Shown here: in pieces, positions 10,301 to 16,812 of the stretch
How the letters are laid out: each line of letters begins with the position of its first letter
Numbering within the stretch: the first letter of the stretch is position 1
NCBI GenBank assembly: GCA_022376515.1
Contig: WTXI01000355.1
Coordinates: 1-35,537, forward strand
From: Lactifluus volemus
Lineage: Eukaryota; Basidiomycota; Agaricomycetes; Russulales; Russulaceae
Direction: 5' to 3'
DNA: 35,537 nt
Program-made: the position numbers and the translations under genes
The notes under the pieces: generated by a model
Databases searched by the model: none
Told to the model about the DNA's origin: nothing
The model's input: the letters and a program-made list of their open reading frames with translations, nothing else

Positions 10301-11528
10301 GTCCCTTCTTCAGTAAGGCAGTGAGTGGCGCCGCGAGGTGTGCAAAGTGGGGAATGAATGGTCTCTGATACCCCAACACACCAAGCGTGCTCCGGACCTC
10401 CTTTACTGAAGACAAGGTTCGAGGCCATTGAGATAGTCCTTTCCTCTTCGTGGGATCGATGCGGATGGTCCCGTGTTCCACACGGATGCCAAGGTAGTCA
10501 ATGCTGGTCTGCTCAAACTTGCACTTCGACAGTTTGAGGAAGAAGGATTCTTGGCGGAACATCTCGAGGATTTCTCGGACTATCCTCCTATGTTCCTCCA
10601 CGTCTCCTCCTGTGGCCACCAAGACATCGTCCATGTACACAAACACCTTCCCTGGGTAGCGGTTCATGATCTTAGCAAAGACCCGATCCATACAACGCTG
10701 AAAGGTGGCTGGAGAGTTCTGGAGGCCGAAGAGCATCACCTTTGGTTGGTACAGGCCAAAGGGAGTCTTAAACGCAGCCTTCCATCGATCCTCAGGACGA
10801 ATCTGGATGTTGTGATAGCCCCAACGAATGTCCAGTGCCGTGAAGAGGGTGCGTCCATGCAATGCTTCCAGAATTTGCTCAATGCGAGGGATGGGGTACA
10901 CATCTCGAATCGTCCAACTGTTCACTTCCCTATAGTCCTGGATGGGTCGGAGACTCCCATCTCTTTTCTTTATAAAGAACCAAGGGGTCGACCAAGGAGA
11001 GTTGGACTTTTCGATGAATCCCCACTGCTCATTCTCTTTCAAGAACTTCTGGGTCGCTTCCTTCTCCTCCCTCGTGAGGGCATAGACTTTACAATTGATG
11101 GAAGCTGGGGCGTCCTCCTTCAAGACAATGGCGTGATCCTCTGGTCGTGAAGGTGGGAAACGATGGGATTTTTCTTCGTCAAAGACGTCCGCATAGTCTC
11201 GGTATTGGGGTGGTAGCACCTCGTGCTTTTCCCCACTGGCTACCTGCTCTTGGTGCGCCTTTATGGCCCATTCCTGGGCCACATTGGTGCGATCAATGCG
11301 TGCTGGTTCCTTCTCCCTGTCCTTGTATATCTGGCGAGGGCGCTGGAACTTCCTCCACTTGGTTTCGATCCGTACTCCTCCGTTCTGTACTTCTCCCTTG
11401 GTCCAATCGATGCGAGGATTGAACTCTGAGAGCCAGGGGTGCCCCAAGAGGACACGATCTTTGCCAAGATTGGTGACATAGAACCGCTGGAGAGTGTCCT
11501 TGTCCCCACGACACAGCGAAGAACACAA
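7350..11528 (-). CDS. pol: pol: RT, RNase H, integrase, chromodomain and C-terminal zinc-knuckle extension
   Basis: One open frame of 1,392 codons. Reverse transcriptase has FTALDIRWGYHN and the catalytic VYMDDVL (about residue 297). RNase H has EVDASQYATGAIL and HDRELLAV. Integrase has the HHCC finger (HPGIATTLQKV to CATC) and a DD35E core: LDLITDL, ISDRDPRF and SERANQ (about residues 718-816). A GPF motif and HNVFHASLL follow, then a chromodomain at about residues 1008-1061 (EYEVEQIIDV to YSPAHDSWEP). Chromodomains can steer integration to marked chromatin. The frame then runs about 330 more residues, with three Cys/His knuckles at 1292-1351. The first ATG at 11528 is not the true start: the protease lies upstream in another frame. 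Confidence 0.93.
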   Translation of the reverse strand: MCSSLCRGDKDTLQRFYVTNLGKDRVLLGHPWLSEFNPRIDWTKGEVQNGGVRIETKWRKFQRPRQIYKDREKEPARIDRTNVAQEWAIKAHQEQVASGEKHEVLPPQYRDYADVFDEEKSHRFPPSRPEDHAIVLKEDAPASINCKVYALTREEKEATQKFLKENEQWGFIEKSNSPWSTPWFFIKKRDGSLRPIQDYREVNSWTIRDVYPIPRIEQILEALHGRTLFTALDIRWGYHNIQIRPEDRWKAAFKTPFGLYQPKVMLFGLQNSPATFQRCMDRVFAKIMNRYPGKVFVYMDDVLVATGGDVEEHRRIVREILEMFRQESFFLKLSKCKFEQTSIDYLGIRVEHGTIRIDPTKRKGLSQWPRTLSSVKEVRSTLGVLGYQRPFIPHFAHLAAPLTALLKKGRPFKWTDECTKALDALLQIIESDPVLQRPDYDRPFEMEVDASQYATGAILYQRNDKQRLCPVGYHSQTLNEAERGYDVHDRELLAVIRGLRRWRHLFLSSPFTAIVHTDHNNLRYYRQPQRINRRVARYLSDLADYNYKLVHRPGKLNKADALSRPPGVDEGKHDNENTLVLPDKLFARAAEVSSLEQQVWDWQARTPSYFAELHRSYPLDSVNHHWVHQGRPVVADQEDLKRQILHEYHDHALAGHPGIATTLQKVSEDYWWPTMRQFVQNYVKGCATCQMTKPNTVKPKPPLMPITVEPKAIPFQTISLDLITDLPVSKGYDSILTVVDHDCSKAAFFLPCQKTIDAEEVARLYVEHIFPLFGCPHHVISDRDPRFTAHFTRQMCELLGITQNISSAYHPQTDGQSERANQWVEQYLWIYGSSQQDDWANLLPLAQFVHNSWPNASTGKAPCELLWGANPIIHPSGKSTNIPALHQRQMWLKEARERAQDAIRRAQELWLKRRQRKKGQRHFYPFKRGQQVLLEGTNLKTMYPSAKLGPKRYGPFPIIDVISPVVYRLQLPPHWRIHNVFHASLLTPYKETEEHGRNFAEPPPDLMEGEPEYEVEQIIDVRKKGKAEKLEYLLRWKGYSPAHDSWEPAGNVKAPELIKEFYQRNPNEIGGGRIKAKRKRRIRTIIAPTTSSSMSNALQLAFEYPNSEDDYLQLLDSSFDSLTVCEGGEWSLSETSLAEDTPAEPAQISAATVQEDHPLASPRASPQHLVPSEDPISSPRPDAASPTLAYPGSPGDASSGHEVPARSYVAGDPHTLRSEPPRDPWKVFSWAQPSAGDGAHQLQGIRAADGDGLRSLVVASSSHGGPSGGDSGVSPLRITGKRKRKGKKSHYCGKCNKDGVDHKYENCPLWRECLYCQQKGHYSHDCHHPHTRCTVYRCRVFPDHQYYGRNCPIKATELRPVTHLWDEYDAGDVDAGEALFDDIDWESMDRGD
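7700..8242 (-). CDS. Second long frame overlapping the pol C-terminal extension
   Basis: A 180-codon frame starts at an ATG (MPYNLRSSTPTRRM) inside pol in another register. It is rich in Arg, Pro and Ser, with a Pro-rich stretch and the helix-like SPIQEALETLAADMRFQ. The overlapping pol frame is also open here, and is acidic and Ser/Pro-rich. Whether this frame is a real third protein, perhaps joined to the knuckles by a shift or splice, or a chance overlap in GC-rich DNA cannot be decided from one copy. Confidence 0.35.
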   Translation of the reverse strand: MPYNLRSSTPTRRMTTSNSSTRRSTPSRSVRGESGPSQRRPLPRTPQQNQPRSAPPPYRRTTRSPRQEPRRSTSYHPRTPSPLPGPTPPPQLSPIQEALETLAADMRFQPEVMSLETPTRCDPNPLAIPGRSSAGPNLLQVTVLINSRGYVQQMGTAYVHSSSRLRRMGGRLVVIPESAL

Positions 11529-11806
11529 TACTCCGTAAGTGTCCCAGCCTGGTTCTGGGTTCCATCCACATTGTAAACATAGCGGGGGTGAGGGAGTTTA
11601 TGAGTGCTGAGTCCCCATCGGCGGACTGTGCGCTGATCAAGGAAGTTTTCTGTGGCTCCACTGTCGACTAAGGCGACATCTGCGACCGTTTTGTGGACAT
11701 TTGAAAACGAAATGGGCAAATTCAAAGCATTGGCATTGGCGTAGCTAATGTACATTCGTTTCAGTCCTAAGGCTCGTACCCAGGTCGCGCGGCACGAGCT
11801 CTTCAA
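11512..11806 (-). CDS. Aspartic protease region of pol (separate frame in this copy)
   Basis: This frame carries ALVDSGATENFLD, the Asp-Ser-Gly-Ala active site of a retroviral-type aspartic protease (11654-11668). It lies in the -1 frame relative to gag. Gag ends at a TGA directly after a run of five T, so a -1 slip there would enter this frame. The apparent first codon is TTG, so it is not an independent start. At about 11512 the family sequence leaves this frame and continues in the RT frame. The simplest cause is a tandem GT duplication; a second slip is less likely. Confidence 0.8.
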
Positions 11807-13722
11807 AAATCCTGGGGCGCAGAGTCGGTGGAGTCAACCATATCCTTGATAAAGCGTTCCTTGTCGTCGTCAGACAACTTCATAAGTCCGTCCATAAGCT
11901 GGTCGCGGGTGATTTCCTTTCTTTCTTCTTCGACAGCCCGCACTGCGGCGGGGCGCTGTGCAGGCTTACTGTCCTTGTGCTGGCTCTTTTTCTTCTCAGG
12001 GCATGAGCTACTCATGTGGCCCTGCCGACGGCAGATGAAACAGCGTCCTTCTGCCCGTAGCTTCTTCTTTTCTTCAGGTGTAGGCCCCCCTGTGCGAATG
12101 GCATCCACATCCATGGCGTCTGAGGGCCGTGGTTTCACTTGTCTGCCCGGCTGGTACCTTCCCAAGGCCGCAGCAAGGCATCGGCGGAAGTCCTGGCCTG
12201 GCCTGTCTCCAGAGGTGGCTCTGGCTTCGATGTACCTCCCCTGACGCCTCAGGGCCGCTCCCTGCCATCCCGCCAGAGTGTCGGGCAAGGTGGGTTCAAA
12301 ATCAATGATCTTCTCGCGGAGGGCTCGCTTCAGCCCATCCTTGAATCGAAGGAGGGTTCCTTGCTCGTTTGGACCCCACTTGGCGAGAGCGATCAGCGTG
12401 TTGAAGTTATTGATGTATGTTTTGAGGTCCTCCCCCTGCATTTCCAGGGCAAGCAGGCTTCCCAATGCCTCCTCCCTGGCCACAGTGTTCTCGAACTGTG
12501 CTCTGAATGCGTTGTCGAAGTTCGTCCAAACCATTTCATCGTTTGGATCCGTGGCTAGGAGGTGGTGTGGATGCTGTCGCCACATCGCCACTCCATTCAT
12601 GAGAGGCTGGATGATTCCATCGACCCACTGGTCGACTGCCTTGCCTCGGATCCTTCCTATACAGGTGAGGACCCGCAGGTAAGGGTTACTTATGGAGGGG
12701 TGGTCCCGGTTCATTTCCCAAAAGACTGAGAAGGCGCGACGGAAACGTGCGAGGTCGTCACGATCCCCATTGAAAATTTCAGGGATCGTGCCATAGAGGG
12801 CTGAAGGCTGGTGTGGTTGACCACCTGCTGCTTGTCCTCCCGGAGGGGGAGCTCCTCCTCCCCCGCCTCCTCCTCCGCCTCCACCGCCACCTCCACCGCC
12901 TCCTCCTCCGCCTCCACTTCCTCCCGGCTGTGCCCCAGCCGGAGGTCCTCCTCCAGGTTGCCCAGAGGAGCTGAATCCTGTGATGCCAGCTAGTGCTGTT
13001 GGTGCGGTAATGGCAGTGCTGACTGCAGCTGACCTGATGAACGCACTACCACTAGGCACACTAGGATGAGGTTGTGGAGAGGGGGAGAGAGCGGCTGGAA
13101 ACATGGTGGGATCCACCAACATTCCACTGGTTGGGTCTGTCACCATTGACACACTGACGTCGGAGTATGGTGAGTCCATTTGTTTTTGTACTGGGGGCAC
13201 TTGCAACGTCGAGGTTGGTTCAAGCTGCTGATGAATTCCAGGGGGAACACTGGTCAAAGGAGGTTGCGCGGCTTGATAGACCGGTTCAAATAATTGTCCA
13301 CTAGGTGAAAGTGCTTCGGGTCGTTCTGGGGTACTTCCAGATCCTGAGCCTGCCGGTGTCAAGGACAGCGCGTGTACTGGATAGTCTGGGTGCTGTGGAT
13401 CACTTGGTCTCCACCAGCCGAGTTCGAATCGTGCGATGTCGTCGTCTGTGATGTATCTCCCTATCTCCGTTGCGTAGGTCTGTTGTTTATCAAACCACTC
13501 GACGTGATACCACTTCTGGTTGATAAACTCGATGGGTCCGTGTGGATCTCCTTTGTCAAAAGCCCAATAGGCACTTTGCTTGGGGTTTTCTTGACGTTCT
13601 ATCCAAAAGGCGTGCCCAACTACGTGGTCTGGGAGGTCTGGTGCGTCTCTGGTCTCGACTCTGCTGAGCTTCCCCTTTTCTGAGGTCCAACCAACAGTTA
13701 TGGAAGCCGTTTTGTCGATCAA
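11803..13722 (-). CDS. gag: gag: capsid / nucleocapsid polyprotein
   Basis: A 639-codon frame. About 120 N-terminal residues (from KTASITVGW to FELGWWRPS) are not recognised. A Pro/Ser/Thr-rich linker and a long Gly tract follow. Next is a capsid-like retrotransposon Gag domain (IPEIFNGDRDDLARF, WTNFDNAFRAQF, LLRFKDGLKRALREKI). A CX2CX4HX4C knuckle at residues 561-574 (CFICRRQGHMSSSC) is the expected nucleic-acid binder. The frame overlaps the protease frame by 4 nt. The 5' end has no ATG: an in-frame TAG lies upstream, the first codon shown is TTG, and no in-frame ATG occurs for nearly 200 codons. Confidence 0.92.
   Translation of the reverse strand: MIDKTASITVGWTSEKGKLSRVETRDAPDLPDHVVGHAFWIERQENPKQSAYWAFDKGDPHGPIEFINQKWYHVEWFDKQQTYATEIGRYITDDDIARFELGWWRPSDPQHPDYPVHALSLTPAGSGSGSTPERPEALSPSGQLFEPVYQAAQPPLTSVPPGIHQQLEPTSTLQVPPVQKQMDSPYSDVSVSMVTDPTSGMLVDPTMFPAALSPSPQPHPSVPSGSAFIRSAAVSTAITAPTALAGITGFSSSGQPGGGPPAGAQPGGSGGGGGGGGGGGGGGGGGGGGGAPPPGGQAAGGQPHQPSALYGTIPEIFNGDRDDLARFRRAFSVFWEMNRDHPSISNPYLRVLTCIGRIRGKAVDQWVDGIIQPLMNGVAMWRQHPHHLLATDPNDEMVWTNFDNAFRAQFENTVAREEALGSLLALEMQGEDLKTYINNFNTLIALAKWGPNEQGTLLRFKDGLKRALREKIIDFEPTLPDTLAGWQGAALRRQGRYIEARATSGDRPGQDFRRCLAAALGRYQPGRQVKPRPSDAMDVDAIRTGGPTPEEKKKLRAEGRCFICRRQGHMSSSCPEKKKSQHKDSKPAQRPAAVRAVEEERKEITRDQLMDGLMKLSDDDKERFIKDMVDSTDSAPQDF
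12852..12930 (-). repeat. Poly-glycine (GGN) tract in gag
   Basis: A GC-rich trinucleotide-like stretch encodes about 25 Gly in a row, broken by few other residues, between the Gag linker and the capsid-like domain. It is probably a length-variable low-complexity linker. Confidence 0.85.
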
Positions 13723-13898
13723 TCGCCCACTCTTCTCAAGAGGAGCGGTCTCAGTAGCCTATAAGTTGTTCACTCTAGCAAGAGGAACGAAAAATCTCTG
13801 TGCACTCTGGCACACACTTTCTCGGCCTGAAAAGAAAGTGGGCAACAGTCTGGTTCGTTCGGGGTACACTTCTTGTGACGAAGAAGTGGAGGGGTAGG

Positions 13899-13909
13899 AG
13901 CTTCAGCTT
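13899..13909 (-). other. Self-priming primer-binding site
   Basis: On the minus strand, 1 nt after the 5' LTR, the sequence is AAGCTGAAGCT. It is the exact reverse complement of AGCTTCAGCTT at 14492-14482, the predicted first 11 nt of the RNA. There is no TGG as expected for a tRNA CCA end. Tf1/sushi elements use an 11-nt self-primer of this kind. Confidence 0.82.
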
Positions 13910-14481
13910 ATGTCTCGGTTCGCAGGGACCGTGGCTCGAAGTGAGCGTCGTTCTGGTTGGCTATTTGCTGGGGCGAGTCGGACAAGACTAGCAACACCAA
14001 ATAGTCGATTCTAGCACGCGCAGGCAAGGTCCTGTGTGGAGTAGACTTGACTGTACGAACTCTGGGTGTCTGTATCGCGTGAGGCGGACTAGCGGACCGG
14101 CGCACGCGATGGTCGGAGTTACCGTTCCCAAAAGGGATAGACGGTGGCAGATGAGTTAATGACGATGTGTAGGTTCAACCGCAACACGGGCGCGAGTGTA
14201 ATTGGAATGCAAGAGATGCTCGCCTTCCAAGGACACTCGTGAGAGGTTGAACTAAGGTTCGAGGGCGGACGCGGGGTGAGAAGTGGGGACTACTTCTCAC
14301 AGCGCGTTCGTATTAGGGTTCAGGCGTCTGGGGACTTGTTGCACGGAAATGGAACAAGTTCACAGATGTCTGATCGTGGCGCGAAGTACCTAGATCAAGG
14401 TACGAAGAGGGGATTCACAAGAAGAGAGGAGAAGATGCGATGCGAGTGTGAGCAGGAGACAACGAACTGCGATTCTAGACG

Positions 14482-14526
14482 AAGCTGAAGCTGGGGCTTT
14501 AGCTCGTCTACAGGGCCCTATTTATG
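14482..14526 (-). promoter_or_regulatory. LTR core promoter and predicted RNA start
   Basis: On the minus strand CATAAATAG (about 14526-14518) looks like a TATA box. The A at 14492, the first base of AGCTTCAGCTT, lies about 33 nt downstream, a normal distance. The start point is inferred from this spacing and from the match to the primer-binding site. Confidence 0.7.
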
Positions 14527-14600
14527 CGTACAGAGGGCCAGCCAACTATCCTACAAAGGTCACAGTACAGTAGCGAAGTCAAGACTCTTGACTAAGGACC

Positions 14601-14699
14601 TGAGTCAGTTCTGATGACTCAAGAACTGACTCAGTGCGTCTGACTCAAGATCTGAGTCAAGAACGCTGACTCAAGATTTGAGTCATGATCCCTGAGTCA
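14601..14699. promoter_or_regulatory. bZIP-site array in the 5' LTR U3 (eight TGASTCA)
   Basis: This is the same array as in the left LTR, shifted by 7,533 bp. It sits about 75-175 bp upstream of the TATA-like box in the element's direction, the position of an upstream activating sequence. The eight exact heptamers are spaced 14/12/14/12/14/12/14 bp. Confidence 0.85.
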
Positions 14700-14845
14700 A
14701 ATACACGTCCAAAACGGCGACGCACAGCCCCTAGAAGCGGAACAGAAGGGGCTGGCCAAGGAAAGGGGTCCTAGGTCACAACACAAGTCGAAAATCAGAC
14801 GGAAAATAGTAAGAAATGGGCCGGGCGGCCCGCATAACCGTAACA

Positions 14846-14850
14846 CTGAA
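14846..14850. repeat. Target site duplication CTGAA, right copy
   Basis: Pairs with 6373-6377. The host sequence resumes as TTGCAACGTGATGACC. Confidence 0.93.
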
Positions 14851-15633
14851 TTGCAACGTGATGACCGTGACATACCTAGCACTGCTGGCAACCACCCCGT
14901 GCTTGTCCCCATTGCTTGAGTGCTGGCACAGTAGAGTGTATGTTCTGTCGTAGGTTTTGTATATTCACTTGCATTTTCTGTTTCTTAAGGCCCAGATCCC
15001 GTTCTATCAGCATCCAGGGTCGTACCTGTATTTCGGGTATATGAGGGCGCCATTAAGAAGGCATGTTCTCACGGAATCTCAGATCTCGGGCCGCTCACTC
15101 CATCATGATGCTTCGCTTCTTACTCTACCACTTCATTGACACACCGTCATTCATTCCGGTGAGTATACTAACACTGGTTGGGTCATGGGCCATGGTTGGG
15201 TCACTGATCAGTCACGCTTATCCACCGGCCATTAGTCCAGAAATCAGCCGGCAAGCGTGACAAACCTGTGACAAACCGCTTTTTTTTTATTTTGCTATAT
15301 AACACAATTTCTACCCAAAAAAACATACGGAATATGCTTGCATATGGTACTGGATGCCATATGTCAAGTTTTGTAGTGATTGAGCAAGAATTACATGAGA
15401 AATTCGAAGTGGCCCATGACCCAACCGGTGTTAGTATTTTTTCTCATCCCCGAATTCTATGCTAAACTTGGCCTTGCAGCCACTCCTTTTGATGACCTTA
15501 GATTAGACCTGTGGGTACAGGCGCTCTCGAGTTGGCACGACGCCTAACCTTTTCATGTGCCGACGATAGGCGCTACCTGATAAATCATTTAATCGATGGA
15601 ACACCCACGCGGCCTCTTTGTCTCCCGTTCATC
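14851..15633 (+). repeat. Upstream repeat block and leader of BTB3
   Basis: This is the same upstream block as before BTB2 and BTB4, here enlarged by a 267-bp MITE (15168-15434). After the MITE it resumes with an ATGCTAAAC word, the TTGCAG acceptor-like site, a relic PFDD-coding box (15481-15500) and the leader GGCGCTACCTGATAAATCAT followed by TTTAATCGATGG. The upstream ATG is at 15596, out of frame with BTB3. Confidence 0.75.
15168..15434. mobile_element. 267-bp MITE-like element with 25-bp inverted ends
   Basis: The left end CTAACACTGGTTGGGTCATG is the inverse of the right end, which reads TGACCCAACCGGTGTTAG, with one mismatch; the inverted match extends to about 25 bp. TA flanks both sides (15166-15167, 15435-15436). 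The spacers before BTB2 and BTB4 run straight through this point without it. An inner inverted repeat, GTCACGCTT (15211-15219) with AAGCGTGAC (15253-15261), adds a hairpin. It has no coding capacity, so it is a non-autonomous DNA transposon. The TA target suggests a Tc1/mariner-like source, not proven. Confidence 0.82.
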
Positions 15634-16812
15634 ATGTCTCCTGCAGGTCCTCCTTTTGATGACACTTCAGCCGACCTCATCCTACGGTCCACCGACGGCG
15701 TGGACTTCCGCGTCTCCAAGAACATTCTTTCCTCCGCCTCTCAGGCTCTCGCCACCAAGGCCAACAGTAGCATTCAAGGAGTAGTCAATTTCGCTCAGGA
15801 CTCGGAAACTCTCGACTTCATTCTGCGCCATCTTTACCCTGTACCACTCCCTACACCCGTCACGTTATCGCAAGTAAGCCTACTCGCAGAATTTGCGAAA
15901 TTTTTCAACGTGATGGCACTGGAGTCATTGATTGTGCGCTATCTCACGGACGCGCTCGATGATGATCCAATTGGGGTTTATTCCATCGCCATTACATACG
16001 GACACAAGGATACCGCGGAAAAGGCTGCCCGATCGTCTCTCAAACATTCCATTTTTGACCTCTTATCCTCACAACTGGAGATCACTGAGAAGTCATACAA
16101 GGATATCATCAAATATCATGCCGCATGCGGGGTCGCTGCCAGTGCTGTTGCATCCGACCGGAAGTGGTTTCCACCTTGGGAAAAATGGGGCAGGCTCATC
16201 TGGACTTCGAATTTTGATGGCTCATCAAACATCCGTTGCAAGACTTGCGCGGCCCCAGATTTTATTAACGAGCCACCAGTTCAGATTTTTTTGCCGCAGA
16301 CGCCGGATCGCGACACGAAGCAGTCCGATGACCCCCAGAAACGAACAAGATTCGCCCCTTGGCGTGTATGGGATTACCTACGGCGCTCTTCCTCCGTTCT
16401 CGCACATCACCCAACCTCAAAAGCGGTTACTAAGGACGACTTCGTAATGGAAGCCCGTTCTGATTGTTCTGATTGTATACTTGGAACGCGAGAGGATATC
16501 CTTGAATTTAGCCGCATCTTTGCAATGGCAGTTGAAAAGGCTATTGAGCAGGTAAGTGTATCAATTAGGTTTTGTTTGCCCTGCTCCATAATTCATACTC
16601 TTACCTTGCAGGTTCCCCTCCCCGATTGTGTGGAAGATGAGGACGAGGACAAGGACGAGGACAAGGACAAGGACGAGGACGAGGACGAGGACGGTGGAGG
16701 GGCGTGTCCTGGCACTCGAGTCGTCGTAACGCATCAAGAACCGTTCCGTCACCATTACACCAGCGGTCTATTGTCTGACCGTCCTCTATTCCCCGTTCCA
16801 ATGGTCCGATAG
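15634..16812 (+). CDS. BTB3: BTB-domain protein with acidic C-terminal tail; mosaic of BTB1 and BTB2/4
   Basis: Exons 15634-16551 and 16612-16812 give 372 residues, the longest of the array. The BTB part (PFDDTSADLILRSTDGVDFR, KNILSSASQALATKA) and the middle follow BTB1. From about residue 165 onward (CKTCAAPDFIN, APWRVWDYLRRSS, CSDC) it follows BTB2 and BTB4. The terminal exon starts VPLPDCVEDEDED, as in BTB4. It then runs on through a repeated Asp/Glu/Lys tract and a new tail of about 40 residues ending VPMVR, where BTB4 stops. The 60-nt intron is a multiple of three without a stop, so retaining it would insert 20 residues. The start was chosen as in BTB2 and BTB4. Confidence 0.88.
   Translation: MSPAGPPFDDTSADLILRSTDGVDFRVSKNILSSASQALATKANSSIQGVVNFAQDSETLDFILRHLYPVPLPTPVTLSQVSLLAEFAKFFNVMALESLIVRYLTDALDDDPIGVYSIAITYGHKDTAEKAARSSLKHSIFDLLSSQLEITEKSYKDIIKYHAACGVAASAVASDRKWFPPWEKWGRLIWTSNFDGSSNIRCKTCAAPDFINEPPVQIFLPQTPDRDTKQSDDPQKRTRFAPWRVWDYLRRSSSVLAHHPTSKAVTKDDFVMEARSDCSDCILGTREDILEFSRIFAMAVEKAIEQVSVSIRFCLPCSIIHTLTLQVPLPDCVEDEDEDKDEDKDKDEDEDEDGGGACPGTRVVVTHQEPFRHHYTSGLLSDRPLFPVPMVR

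Larger units (their letters stand above)
6378..14845 (-). mobile_element. Ty3/gypsy chromodomain LTR retrotransposon (chromovirus, Tf1/sushi-like)
   Basis: The element is 8,468 bp and is coded on the minus strand, with two 935-bp LTRs and a 5-bp CTGAA target duplication. Order in element sense: 5' LTR (14845-13911), self-priming site, gag, protease, reverse transcriptase, RNase H, integrase, chromodomain, zinc-knuckle extension, polypurine tract, 3' LTR (7312-6378). RT before integrase with a chromodomain places it among the chromoviruses. I found one difference between the LTRs (6573 A, 14106 G), so it inserted recently. The RT-containing frame is out of register with the protease frame by a shift near 11512, so this copy may be inactive. 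Confidence 0.96.
13911..14845 (-). repeat. 5' LTR of the retrotransposon (right copy)
   Basis: A 935-bp direct repeat of 6378-7312, with one difference at 14106. In element sense U3 runs 14845-14493, and R plus U5 runs from the predicted start at 14492 to 13911. Confidence 0.97.

Noticed and set aside
9687..11150. Long plus-strand frames of 209 and 225 codons inside the retrotransposon
   Set aside because: They are exact shadows of the RT and RNase H coding region, which has YMDD and DAS motifs on the minus strand.
13897..13910. tRNA primer-binding site after the 5' LTR
   Set aside because: No TGG follows the LTR; the exact 11-nt match to the RNA start explains the site better.
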